Assembly (NCBI GenBank): GCA_033239125.1
Contig: BSWB01000001.1
Coordinates: 163,145,481 to 163,209,480 of the forward strand
Length of the DNA: 64,000 nucleotides
Direction: 5' to 3'
Source of the DNA: Fagopyrum homotropicum
Lineage: Eukaryota; Streptophyta; Magnoliopsida; Caryophyllales; Polygonaceae
Part shown: positions 48,870-59,375 of the stretch, piece after piece
How positions within the stretch are numbered: the first letter of the stretch is position 1
How the letters are laid out: each line of letters begins with the position of its first letter
Notes under the pieces: model-generated
The model's database searches: none
The model's input: only the letters and a program-made list of their open reading frames with translations
What the model was told of the DNA's origin: nothing
Translations under genes and position numbers: made by a program

Positions 48870-50033
48870 CGATTAAGATGTACAAGGATGTGAGACGTTC
48901 CCTTTGGTAGGGTGGTTTGAAGCCTGACGTGGCTCGGTATGTAGCTCAGTGTGCGACCTATCAGCAGGTCAAGATTGAGTACCGTAGGTCCGGAGGAGAA
49001 CTCCACCCACTACCAGTACCACAGTGAAAGTGGGAGGATATATTGATGGATTTTGTCACGGGATTGAGACTCAGCAGAGGTTTTGATGCTATTTGGGTGG
49101 TAGTAGACCGTCTGACGAAGACCGTACGTTTCATTCCGATTAAGGAAATGTGGCCGGTAAGTCATCTAGCTGAGGAGTTTACCAGACATATTGTGAGACT
49201 TCATTGAGTACTGAGGACTATCGTCTCCGACAGAGATGGACGTTTCACCTTGAGATTTTGGCAGCCGGTACATACTGCTTTAGGGACAAGTCTCCACTTT
49301 ACTACTACTTACCACCCACAGACTGACGGTCAGTCTGAGAGGACCATCCAGACGTTAGAGGACATGCTGCGAGCTTGTGTACTGGATTGGGGGCAGGTAT
49401 GGCCTGATCACCTCCCTCTGGTAGAGTTTTCATATAATAACAGTTGACACTTGTCTATTGGGATGACACCTTATGAGACTTTGACGGGAGGAGATGTCGC
49501 ACGCTATTATGCTGGGATGAGCCTAGCAAAACTGATGGAGTAGCTCCAGATCAGATACAGGATGACATCGCTCAGATTGCCCTGGTCCGGGAGTGGATGT
49601 TAGCAGCGCAAAGTCGTCAGAAGTCCTACGCCAACAAAAGGCGTCGACCCTTGGAGTTTAGGGTGGGTGCTCAGGTGTGGTTGAGAGTGTTACCGACGAG
49701 GGGAGTCCGGCGTTTCGGCATTAAGGGGAAGCTGAGTTCCTGATATGTCAGACCTTTTGAGATCCTAGAGAGAGTTGGAGAGGTTGCATACAGATTAGCA
49801 CTGCCGCCGAGACTAGTGGGTGTCCATCCGGTCTTCCATGTATCTCAGTTGAGAGAGTACATCCCGGATCCGAGACACGTCATCAGCTATGAGGATCTAA
49901 TAGTTCATCCCGACCATACATTTGTAGAGTACCCAGTAGCTGTCCTAGAGCGCAGTACTAGACGTCTGCGGTCCAAAGAGATACCGATGTTGAGGATTCA
50001 GTGGTCTAGACGAGGAGCTGATGAGGCCACTTG
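48870..50033 (+). pseudogene. Element T integrase and chromodomain-like end, many stops
   Basis: Pieces in changing frames include MDFVTGLRLSRGFDAIWVVV, DRLTKTVRFIPIKEMWPVSH, TTYHPQTDGQSERTIQTLED and VHPVFHVSQLREYIPDPRH. At 49930-50033 the frame LERSTRRLRSKEIPMLRIQW precedes EATC, where a chromovirus chromodomain-like end would continue with WE. At least four stops and frameshifts are present, for example after RSLW near 48907 and after FSYNNS at 49445. The end is interrupted by CACTA remnant C2. Confidence 0.8.
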
Positions 50034-50063
50034 CAAGTGGCCTCATCAGCTCCTCGTCTAGAC
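50004..50063. repeat. Perfect 60 bp palindrome
   Basis: The 30 bp 50004-50033 (element T coding sequence) are followed with no spacer by their exact inverse complement 50034-50063. The centre (TTG|CAA) is exactly the left border of CACTA remnant C2. Confidence 0.95.
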
Positions 50064-50183
50064 AAACGCTATGAAAAGTTGTGAACCTATTATAGCGGGC
50101 TCTGTCATAGCGTTTATAAAAACGCTATTGATGTATATCATAGCGTTTTTCAAACGCTATGAATGCTTATAAATGTTGTAGTG
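50034..50183. mobile_element. CACTA remnant C2, 150 bp, left end replaced by inverted host flank
   Basis: The right end, on the minus strand, is CACTACAACATTTATAAGCA, followed by repeated CATAGCGTTT and AACGCTATGA words, typical of CACTA subterminal repeats. The host triplet TTG is duplicated at 50031-50033 and 50184-50186. Removing 50034-50186 restores a plausible chromovirus frame (EAT then WE). Where a left CACTA terminus is expected there is instead a 30 bp inverted copy of the host flank. Confidence 0.8.
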
Positions 50184-50471
50184 TTGGGAGACAGAGGATA
50201 GTATTAGACGTAATTATCCCGAGTTCTCTACGGGGTTAGATATTACTTCTGTATCGACGAGTTAGTACTCGGATGTGTGTTGTTTGACCGTTCACGTTTT
50301 ATATTGGATTGAGTGATTATGTTTTATGTGATGTGTGTTTGAGTATGATGATTGAGTAGTTGCTTGATAGAAACCGAAAATTTTTAAGAAACTAAAATAT
50401 TCCAAGAAAGTCGTGTGATTAGGAATATTGTTTTAAGTTTCGGGACGAAACTTCTTTTAAGAGGGCACTGA
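50184..50471 (+). other. Element T 3' end of pol and polypurine tract
   Basis: After the CACTA remnant the original pol end resumes (WETEDSIRRNYPEFST). The purine-rich AAGAGGGCACTGA immediately precedes the right LTR at 50472. Confidence 0.7.
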
Positions 50472-51377
50472 TGTAATAACCGAAAATTTTAAACTCCATT
50501 TAATCCCGTAACAAACCGGATTTCGATCCTTTGATCTTTTCTCGTTCTACCTAGTCGTACACACTATCTCAAATTTTATCATTTTATGTAACTTCACTCC
50601 ACATAAAATGATAGTTTTTTTTTTCCATCAAACCCTAGATTTACTCCACTTCTAGCTCATTCCGTTTGACAAGAACATGGCGAGACCATGACAACGTTAC
50701 CGACGAGTTTTGACAAGAACATGGTGAGGCCATGACAAGAATTGACGAGGCCAAGACGAGATCGTGACAAGCGTTTGACAAGGCCATGCATGAGTTTGAC
50801 AAATTCATGACAAGTTGTGAAAACCTCAGCCCACTTCTCTTGACTATTTCAGCCGCCTAATGCTGCGTTGCTTAAGCCCGCCTGATGTTTCCTTGCTTCA
50901 GCCCAACATCATTCTTGTTTCCGCCCATCCTTAGTACACATCCCAGCAGCTGGAGAAGGCCCGGACGGACCTCAGACGGACTTCTCTCTCCTATCTTCTG
51001 TAACGGGCAATTGAGAGTAAATCTCTCCCCTTTTAACTGCACAGAATCATGCCGCCCTTAATTCCTTCTTCCCACGATCTGCTGAGCAAGATTGATGATC
51101 TGTTTACCGTAACTACTCCAGGATCACTTGCAGCCTCGTCCATCTACAGAGGAACGCCCAAGTCTTTGCATCTGTAGTGATCTCCTTCCTCCCTTTTGTA
51201 CAAGACTTGCCGTTTCATCCTTCCTTGAGCACGCTAGTCCCTCTCACTCACCAACCTTCTGACGCCACTCTTGCTGCTAGGGAGATCGTCACACTACGAG
51301 CATCTGTCTCCCTCCTGTACAAGATCAATTCTCCCCTTCGCCAGTCAGGCGACAAACCGAGAGGTGAGCCCATCTGT
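50472..51377 (+). repeat. Element T right LTR, truncated by element B
   Basis: Matches 39999 to about 40890. It breaks off at 51377, where the terminal TG of element B's LTR begins. The rest of this LTR is not found on the other side of B. Confidence 0.9.
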
Positions 51378-53162
51378 TGTTCGCTCCAAATGATGTGTGC
51401 AAGCTTTAAATTTATAACCCTAGACGTAAGCTTAAAAAAAGGATGCGAACCCGCAATGTACGGGTCAATCGTAGTAAAAAGCAAGGAATTCCAGGGGTCG
51501 ATCACAGGGACTTAGTGAAACAAAGTCCAATTACGGTATGCTTATGTAAATACTAACCACAAAAGCAATTAAAACAATCAAAGATGATAAACAGTCAATA
51601 AAGGAAATATGCAATTCTAGGGATTAAAGTATCTAGTTGTGGTTCCAACTCAAGATCTAAAGATAAGCGGACAAGGCTGAGGTTTTTGCATAGGGAAGGT
51701 GTTACTAAAGTGGAATAGATCACCGGGTAAGTCTCACTACTCACTAATCCTAAACCTGTAACTCCTATTACCGGGTAAGTCTCAAAGAATCAAGATAAAG
51801 AACTATATCCTCAAACTAACACACCATCTAAGGGAATAGAATCAACCTTTACCGGGTAAGTCTCAGGCTAACTCACAAAGATGGGGTGGAAGCACACTCA
51901 AACCCCAATAAAGGATAAACCTTTATTACCTACACTTATGATCTTAGGTACACAAACAAAGGAATTACCGGGTAAGTCTCATCCTAAGCTTGCATTGAAC
52001 CAGGAAAAGTGTAATAAGAATAGGATTTGGCAAACTCTAACACTTAACTCTTAGTTTCAGATCAGATAAATCACCTCGGTCAGACAAATTCCACCCCGGC
52101 CGAGATGTTCATCGACTGAGCGAGATGCTTAGGGTTAAGGTTAAAGACTCAAACTTTCAGGGTCCTACTGTGATTAAGATCATTCTATCATTGTTTTTCC
52201 CACAACCTTCAGCCAATCACCCTAGAATCACACAAAGAGATTAGCCACTCATCATCATGAAAGCAATAATCAAATGTATGGGAAGAAGGTGAATATTTGA
52301 ATAAGAAGAACTTAATGAAAAGACTTCAATAACTGAATCAAATATCACAACAAAGCGTTCCTTGGATAGCAATCCAACAAAGCAAGACAACAAGGAAGAG
52401 AATCTAAGGTAATCTTACAAGAAAACCTTCAAAAGCTATAAAAGCTACAATCTTCAATCTTCCTTCAACCTTCAAAAAGGTCCTTCAAATCTCCCAACTG
52501 GAGTATGGCTGTTGCTGCGTATAAACCCTGATCGGTGGTATGCGAGATGTTAGCGGATCTTCAACCGTAAGCTGGTTTTTGGATTTGTGGAAATCCAACC
52601 CTTTTTATAGGAAAATAACCCTCCAAAGATAATATATCTTAGAAAGATCTCTTCCCATAAAAATAGGTAAAATATAAGATCTAGTATATCTTCTTTCTTC
52701 CAGGAGCCAAGTCCAAAAATATAAGATCACTTTCCAAAGATAAAAGATCTCAGCCAAGAATAAAATATCCTCGCCGCGTCCCAGGTGTTTGCCTCGGTCG
52801 AGTCGACTTCTCTGGATCACCTCGGTCGAGGTGAATCTGTGGTCAACCGAGGTGAGTCATAACTGAATGTGAAATCTCTCAAAACTGGTCCAAAGTGAAT
52901 CTCAAATCCATGACTATGCTTCCTGGATGGTTCCTTATGTTCCTGAATGTAGCTCCAATGACTCCATGGCTCCTTTTGCTCCTTTTTGATGCAAAACGTG
53001 CCATTTTACCTACGATTACAACAAAACTAGGTGTAGACCTCGATTCTCGCAAAGGTAGATGAAATGGTAATATAATCACATAATATACATACAAACATGC
53101 AGATTATTGAAGATAAAACGTCCAAACAAACCCCAAAATATAGACTATAATTCATGCTATCA
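51378..53162 (-). repeat. Element B 3' LTR (complete, 1785 bp)
   Basis: On the minus strand it starts TGATAGCATGAATT at 53162 and ends GGAGCGAACA at 51378. The polypurine tract (TATGGAGTATTT on the minus strand) abuts at 53163. A TATA box (CTATAAAAAG, minus strand) is at 52601-52610. Four copies of ACCGGGTAAGTCTCA lie at 51722, 51770, 51851 and 51967. Two or more CACCTC-N4-GAGGTG dyads lie at 52073-52850. Confidence 0.9.
52073..52850. repeat. Element B dyads in LTR: CACCTC-N4-GAGGTG
   Basis: The exact dyad CACCTCGGTCGAGGTG is at 52818-52833, followed after a short gap by the half-site CCGAGGTG. Degenerate copies are at 52792 (CCTCGGTCGAG) and 52073-52130 (CACCTCGGTCAGA, GGCCGAGATG). Confidence 0.9.
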
Positions 53163-54558
53163 AAATACTCCATACTTAGCCCTTGCTTGTCCCCAAGCAA
53201 GTTTCAAAACATTTTTATGGTGTGCGACAATCATAGATCACTCTAAGAGAATACTTCATGGAATTTAAAATCAAAATATGATCAAAACATTTTATGAATA
53301 TAAGAAAGTTGTTCATCTTTGTATAAAATCATAGAATGCATAATAAGTTATAATTATCGAAATTAATCATGCATAATCCAGTTTAAACCACTAAGTCAAT
53401 CAACAAGCTCGAGGTCTCAAGGGCTTCCCAAAAGAAAGGTCAAGAAACGTGTAGGGTAGGGATGTATGTAAGGTAATGTGGTGCTAGAATCTGGGAAAAG
53501 GATGAACTTCACTTCACTTTGACTTGCAACATCTTCCACCAATAAGCTTTGCTTATTTCACACTTTTTCTTTTACTTTACTTTTTGGGATGCATGAACAG
53601 AGGTGCACAATAACCGAAGCCTAGGAAATCAGCAATCATCAATTTCTTGAGATGCATCAAACCCTTGATGCACATACCATGACCCGTTAGGAATATCGCT
53701 CAATCCGATTTTGGCAAGACACAAACACCCGGCTATGTGAATGGTGCCGAGTTACTCATCATCATGATTGACTTCCCCAAACCTAAGATTACTTTCTAAC
53801 ACTTTCACTTCCAGCCAACTTCTCAACTTTACTTCACTTGCTTTCACCACTTCGCTTGCTTCCAAATTCCCGGATAGGTAAAGGGAGGCAAAATGTATAT
53901 GAGGGGCTAAGCATGATCAAGAAGAAGAAGAGAGAAGAATGAATTGCCTTGGTCTTTCCAGGAGGAAAGTGAGAGAACTTATCTTGCGGTGTCAACCTTC
54001 AAATTCAACATAATTTGGATAAAAAAAAAGTATTAAACATGCCAATAATTTCAAACAAAGCATTTAGAAACTTAAACATATTATAAAACCTTTCAAACAC
54101 ATAAAGAATTTCAAAACCAGTCAGTAAACAAAATCTTCACTGAGATCATATCCAGATAAGAAGCACAAAAATCGTTTTCGAAAACTCTCAGTTAACCCAC
54201 CTCGGTCGAGGTGTTCTTAGGTCAACCGAGGTGAAACACCTCGTTCGGCCAGAACTGTCCCGGTCGAGGTCAAAATTTTTTTTTAAAACCATTTTTCTTT
54301 CAGTTTCGACATTTTTCTCAATCAAATAACCTGTAAGTATGCATGCAATCTCAGATAAACATATAGAAGCAAAAGTGAAGCATAAAATATCAATATCCGG
54401 TCAAGTGAAGTCATACATCAAATGTCAAATAATACATCACATAAACACCCCATACTTGGGACACACTGTCCCAGTGGGTCAAAATAAGTCTAAAGGATAA
54501 AAGTACTCACCGGATAACGAGCTGAACTGCATAAATAATAAAGAAAATCCTGCAGCTC
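53163..54558 (-). other. Element B 3' untranslated region
   Basis: About 1.4 kb between ORF2 and the LTR with no reading frame of note. At 54198-54213 there is an exact CACCTCGGTCGAGGTG dyad, followed by CCGAGGTG and two further degenerate copies up to 54270. Confidence 0.7.
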
Positions 54559-55932
54559 TCAGTAGTCACGATCCGGTGGTGGTGGTGGTGGCACATACGG
54601 ATACTGGGACGGGTCGAATGGGTAGCCCATGACATGCTCAAACTGGATCTGGGCCATCATGTGTTGGTAGTGCTGCCGCTCCTGCATCTCGCGGATATCC
54701 AGTGACAAAGCAGCATATGAATCAATAACCTGATCCGTCAAGTCATCGATCCGTCTGTGAGCATCTGGATCCCTGTGTCGGCGTGTCCTACGCCTAGCAG
54801 ATCTCACTGGAGAAGTAGCAGGTGCAGGCTCAATGTCCTCCTCATCCAGATCTATAACTGGTGGTGCGCTCGTCCCTGCAGTATCTGTCCCTGTATCCAT
54901 TGGGACTCCACCCTCTCTCATCAATTGTCTCCTCATCATCAGCCTCCTCCTCAGCTGGGGCAGCTGCTGCCTCTCTGTAATCCTCCATCAGTGGAGCCCA
55001 AGCGGTCTGCCAATAGTGAGGATCATAAACAGTAAACTGGGCAGACCACCTGATCCCCTGTGGTGCAGTCAGCTCCCACGGCATAGCCACGTACGGTGTA
55101 GTCAGACCTCGGGGAACCAGAATCCGCCGAGTGATCATCTCCTGCAGCCCAAGCGGCTTGGCAGCCGCCACCATCGTGCAAGCGCTGAGGTCCATGCCTT
55201 GATAACTAGCTATGTGGGTGACAATCCCTCCGCAGCAGATGTCTCCCTTCGTCTTGGCCTTGATCCTGTGCAGATCCTCTGCCAGCATCAAGCCAAAGTC
55301 CGGGATACCTCCAGTAACCATGCAGTACAAACTGAAAAGCTCCCCCTGTCGGATCTTCTGAGGCGTCTCAGTACGCGCCAGAAGTGTCTCACTGAAAATC
55401 CGGTGGGCTAACCTAAAGGCTAAATGGAAGATGACCCTCTCCCTGGAATCTTCAGGACGCCATCTGTCTGCGTGCTCAACCACGTGAGCAATCTGTCCCC
55501 AAAACTCCCTAGCTACTGATCGGGACGGGAAGTCAACAGTTGTGGGCTTCGGAAAGCCAAAATATCTCTCCAGTACTCGAGTGGCACTAAGAAGTTCCGG
55601 TTCATCAACCGGTACTTCACAGACTGCTCTGTGGGAAGGTAGGTGAAGGAGCTAACGAACTCTAAGGTCGGCTCCAAATAGGCTGGGGCTCGGATCTCAG
55701 TAAACTGATCCAGCCCAACTATAGAAATCATCCTCCTAAGGTCTCCGTCTACCTGGAGGCAATCAAAAGCAGACACGTCCAGAAAGCGTGGTGCAATCAC
55801 TGGACGGCCAGAAATACGGTCGTAATCGACCTGGTGTCGCTCATGGATCACCGGTCAATATGGTCGGGAAGAAGAGGAAGAAGGGGAAGGTGAGGATCTA
55901 TCCCTAAGGACAAGGCGTCGGTCAAAACTCAT
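54559..55932 (-). pseudogene. Element B ORF2 (Athila-type ORF after pol)
   Basis: The minus-strand frame starts with ATG at 55932 (MSFDRRLVLRDRSS) and is hit by a stop at 55857. It continues through VIAPRFLDVSAFDCLQVDGD to 55513, where a frameshift near 55525 moves it to the frame starting VEHADRWRPEDSRERV. A second shift near 54940 leads to the Pro-rich end (YVPPPPPPDRDY, stop at 54559). It resembles the ORF2 of element A in layout: a globular first part and a Gln/His/Tyr-rich end. Athila elements carry such an ORF 3' of pol, sometimes called env-like. No signal peptide or membrane segment is evident here. Function unknown. Confidence 0.7.
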
Positions 55933-55957
55933 TTTCAATTCAGTCACTGTCAGGTCA

Positions 55958-56520
55958 CCTCGGTCAACTGACAACACTCAAGAATCACCTCGGCCGAGGC
56001 ACAACTCGGCTGGACCGAGGCGGAAAACTGGGTTCTAATTCCTTCTGAAAATTCAGTTCTTTTCCCCCAAAATCACTACAGTTGCTTCCTATGGGGTACT
56101 TAAGCCTTTCCTCAACAAATGCAAGGGCAACCAAAGCCCAAATCGAAGCGAAAAAGCGAGGTAGGGTTTCGGTTCTATTTTTACCTCGTTCGGCCGAATC
56201 GGTTCGATTCTCTTGCAGATCAATGTTGCACTGGGATCCTCTGAGTCTCAATCACAGTTTGGAGACAAAAATCGTCGAAAACGAGCAGAAATCGAAGGAG
56301 GCGAGGTGAAACTGTCGCCGCGGTCGAGGAAGAAGAGTAAAGTGAGGAGAGAGAATTTCTTCGCCCCTTTTATACCCTTTTCTGAAACTGCTGTCACCTC
56401 GGTCGAGATGGTCTCGACTGGACCGAGGTGGTACGGACCGAGGTGGTTCTTCAGAAAACCCTAGTCGCCTCGGTTGCTCAGGAATCATCTCGGTCGAGGT
56501 GCTCTGAAGGCAACCGAGAT
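55958..56520. repeat. Element B dyads in spacer between pol and ORF2
   Basis: Copies at 55986-56001 (CACCTCGGCCGAGGCA), 56395-56410 (CACCTCGGTCGAGATG) and 56486-56501 (CATCTCGGTCGAGGTG). Half-sites CCGAGGTG follow at about 56424-56450, with others at 55958, 56184 and 56466. Confidence 0.9.
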
Positions 56521-56691
56521 GCCTCAGTCGAACTTCGTCTTCTCAAATTCTCGATCTTCTGTCTTTCCAGTTATGCTCCTTCCTTAGATGTCTCCTGATA
56601 ACTGTCTAGGACGCCAAAAACAAAACAAAGCAAAGCAAAAGAAAAAACTATCTAAGCTAGACTAGGAAGAGGGAAAAGAAAGCAATACCTA

Positions 56692-56735
56692 GGGTTGCCT
56701 CCCAAGAAGCGCTTGGTTTAAGGTCGCTAGCTGGA
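56692..56735 (-). promoter_or_regulatory. Element B post-pol stem-loop and GGGAGGCAACCC box
   Basis: On the minus strand, a few bases after the pol stop: GGTC-CAGCTAGC-GACC can pair as a short stem. It is followed by AAGCGCTTCTTGGGAGGCAA and CCC. The same layout with a different stem occurs in element A (63735-63784). Confidence 0.7.
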
Positions 56736-56747
56736 CCATGATGCGTC

Positions 56748-59375
56748 TCAAATGAGGTATATTGGTGCGACCTCCTCAACCGGAACTTCCGGTTTGTACA
56801 TCTTGAGTCTATGACCGTTGACCTTGAAGCTTCCGCTCGTTTCGCCCCATATCTCAACTGCACCATGAGGAAAAACATGTTTCACAACATAAGGTCCGGT
56901 CCATCTAGATTTTAGCTTACCTGGAAAGAGGCGGAGGCGGGAGTTGAAGAGTAGAACTAAGTCTCCTTCGTTAAGCTCCTTTGGGACGATACGCTTGTCA
57001 TGCCATCTCTTCGTCCTTTCCTTATAGATTTTGGCATTCTCATAAGCGTTCAAACGCATCTCCTCCAGCTCGTTGATCTCCAATAGCCGCTTCTCGCCGG
57101 CCTCCTTAATGTCGAAGTTCAACCATTTGATCGCCCAATATGCTTTGTGTTCTAATTCAACGGGCAAATGGCAAGACTTCCCATATACCAAATTATAAGG
57201 GGTGATACCTATGGGAGTCTTAAATGCGGTCCTGTACGCCCAAAGAGCATCGTCCAATTTCATGGACCAATCCTTCCTTGTCCTAGAGACGGTCTTCTCT
57301 AAAATTGCTTTGATTTCTCTATTCGAGATCTCGACCTGTCCACTAGTTTGAGGGTGATAAGGGGTTGATACCTTGTGGGTCACCCCATACTTCGATAGAA
57401 GTGTTTTGAACTTCCGGTTGATGAAATGCGTTCCTCCATCGCTGATGATGATGCGTGGAGTTCCAAAACGTGGAAAGATAGTCCTGTTTAGGAACTTCAC
57501 AACCACCTTGGCGTCATTAGTAGGAGAAGCAATGGCTTCAACCCATCTAGAGACGTAATCAACTGCAAGAAGAATATAGAGGTTTCCTCCGGAGGATGGG
57601 AAAGGTCCCATGAAGTCAATCCCCCATACATCAAAGATTTCCACCTCTTGAATGTTGTTAAGTGGCATCTCGTTCCTCCTTGATAAATTTCCTGTTCTTT
57701 GGCATGCATGACAAGAGACAACAAACGATTGTACATCCTTAAATAATGTAGGCCAAAAGAAACCGGAACGCAATACCTTAGCGCATGTTTTATCGGTGCT
57801 AGCATGTCCTCCACAAGGAAGTGAGTGGCAATGCCTTATAACGCTATTAACTTCATCTTCCGGAATGCATCTTCGAAGCATCCCATCCGATCCGCGCTTG
57901 AATAGCAGCGGTTCATCCCAGTAGTAATGGCGTACTTCCTTGAAGAATCTCTTCTTTTGAGAGTACGTCAATCCGGGCGGTACTTCCTGGCAAACAAGAT
58001 AATTCACAATATCAGCATACCAAGGTCCTTTATAATCAGAAAGTTGGTGGATAGAATGTTCCACCAACTGAGGATGAATGTCAGAGAAGGGAGTAAGAAG
58101 TTTGTTATTCTCAGCAGTCTCAGTTGACATCATCTCGCCATCGACCTCGGTCGAGGCACACAGGCGTTGACCGAGATGTTCTTCAGTCACCTCGCTCAGT
58201 CCAGAAATTGCCGCAGTCGAGGTACTGCAACTGGAACCGAAACTGGAGATCTTCGTCTCCTGGATTAGCTTCTCAGTTATAGCTCCTAGATCTTCTTCCA
58301 GTGCTTTTAAGATCCGTATATCTGCATCACAAAAAGCATATATACCTTCCTTCATTAAACTGAAACTAATAACTCTTTCGAGTGGATCGTTAGTGAGGAT
58401 AGAGCTCACCAATTCTCTTGATTCTTCTTCATCGTAGATGTTGAAGATATCATCGCTTAGCTGCTCCCCTTTTATGGCTGCAAGTAATGCGAACTCCACC
58501 TCATCGCCGCCAATGTTGAATTTATACTTGGCGTTCTTGCAATCCACGTTGCAACCCGAAGTTGCTAGAAATGGCCTCCCGAGAATAATAGGAACAGGAT
58601 AATCTGCGGGAATGTCAAGTACAACAAAATCTATAGGTAGATAGAAGTTACCTAGCTTGAACGGAACGTCCTCCAAGATGTCCACGGGATGGGTGATGGA
58701 GCGATCCGCCATATAAAGTCGAATCTTGACCGGCTTGGGCTCTCCAAGTCCGATCTTCACACATAGCTCCAGCGGGATGATGCTCACGCTGGCTCCTAGA
58801 TCACAAAGGGCTTCACAAGTGACATCCCCAACTTGAATGGGAATGCAAAATGAGCCGGGATCTCTCAATTTTGGTGGCATCTTCTCCTTCATGATTCGAA
58901 TAAGCTCCGAGGATTTAGATGTCATCCTAACTTCACCAAACTCTTCCAGTTTCCTCTTCCTTGATAGGAGCTCTTTCAAGAACTTCCCATAAGCGGGCAT
59001 TCCTAGAATAGCATCAAGGAAAGGAATGTTAATATGCAGCTTATTCATCAAGTCAAGGAACTTACCAAAGTGCTTGTCTAGATGTGCTCTGGCCCTTGAC
59101 TGGGGGAATGGAAGTGGTGGTTTATATGCAGGAGGTGGAACATAAACTTCAGTTTTCCCCTCCGCTTTCTGTGGTTCCACCTCGGTTGGCATCTCGGCTG
59201 AAGTGTTCTTCGACTGCATTTGGACCCAGGTGGTCTTCGTCGGTACTAGCACCGACCGAGGTACTGGATCTGTAGTTTTCAGTCCACTCCTCGTAGTTAT
59301 GGCCATGATCTGGCCCTTAGTTAGGGTTGCTCTCCGTCCTTGCTGGAAGCTTCCCTGGATCTCTTGGCGCTTCAT
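56748..59375 (-). CDS. Element B protease-integrase polyprotein with reverse transcriptase deleted
   Basis: An open frame of 875 codons. A gag-pol linker with AITTRSG is at residues 25-31. The aspartic protease core is at about 165-300, with CDLGASVSIIP (191-201; DLGAS instead of DTGAS) and ILGRPFLATSG. The segment from about 340 to 445 is low-complexity (SSFGSSCSTSTAAISG) and includes dyad-derived sequence at about 405-412. At 450 the text resumes with YKGPWYADIVNYLVC, the linker before integrase. The integrase zinc motif has H517, H524, C555 and C558. The core has the first Asp in WGIDFMGPFP, the second in IISDGGTHF, and Glu in GQVEISNREI. The C-terminal domain ends SGSFKVNGHRLKMY. Reverse transcriptase and RNase H (about 600 residues) are entirely absent, yet the frame is unbroken. 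gag lies upstream in another frame. Confidence 0.9.
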   Translation of the reverse strand: MKRQEIQGSFQQGRRATLTKGQIMAITTRSGLKTTDPVPRSVLVPTKTTWVQMQSKNTSAEMPTEVEPQKAEGKTEVYVPPPAYKPPLPFPQSRARAHLDKHFGKFLDLMNKLHINIPFLDAILGMPAYGKFLKELLSRKRKLEEFGEVRMTSKSSELIRIMKEKMPPKLRDPGSFCIPIQVGDVTCEALCDLGASVSIIPLELCVKIGLGEPKPVKIRLYMADRSITHPVDILEDVPFKLGNFYLPIDFVVLDIPADYPVPIILGRPFLATSGCNVDCKNAKYKFNIGGDEVEFALLAAIKGEQLSDDIFNIYDEEESRELVSSILTNDPLERVISFSLMKEGIYAFCDADIRILKALEEDLGAITEKLIQETKISSFGSSCSTSTAAISGLSEVTEEHLGQRLCASTEVDGEMMSTETAENNKLLTPFSDIHPQLVEHSIHQLSDYKGPWYADIVNYLVCQEVPPGLTYSQKKRFFKEVRHYYWDEPLLFKRGSDGMLRRCIPEDEVNSVIRHCHSLPCGGHASTDKTCAKVLRSGFFWPTLFKDVQSFVVSCHACQRTGNLSRRNEMPLNNIQEVEIFDVWGIDFMGPFPSSGGNLYILLAVDYVSRWVEAIASPTNDAKVVVKFLNRTIFPRFGTPRIIISDGGTHFINRKFKTLLSKYGVTHKVSTPYHPQTSGQVEISNREIKAILEKTVSRTRKDWSMKLDDALWAYRTAFKTPIGITPYNLVYGKSCHLPVELEHKAYWAIKWLNFDIKEAGEKRLLEINELEEMRLNAYENAKIYKERTKRWHDKRIVPKELNEGDLVLLFNSRLRLFPGKLKSRWTGPYVVKHVFPHGAVEIWGETSGSFKVNGHRLKMYKPEVPVEEVAPIYLI
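58143..58200. repeat. Element B dyad inside the coding frame
   Basis: GACCTCGGTCGAGGCA at 58143-58158, then GACCGAGATG and CACCTCGCTCAG nearby. It sits exactly in the stretch where reverse transcriptase is missing and is translated as part of the open frame. Confidence 0.85.

Larger units (their letters stand above)
39999..51377 (+). mobile_element. Element T: Tekay-like chromovirus (Ty3/gypsy), nested in A
   Basis: The left LTR starts TGTAATAACC at 39999 and ends CGGGGTGTTACA at 45642. A primer site TGGTATCAGAGC for initiator-Met tRNA follows at 45646-45657. The right LTR starts at 50472 after a purine-rich tract and is cut at 51377 by element B. The two LTRs agree at roughly 95% in the stretches I compared. 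The inside has decayed RNase H, integrase and chromodomain-like sequence with many stops. gag and reverse transcriptase cannot be recognised at 45.7-48.0 kb. T splits ORF2 of element A. Confidence 0.85.
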
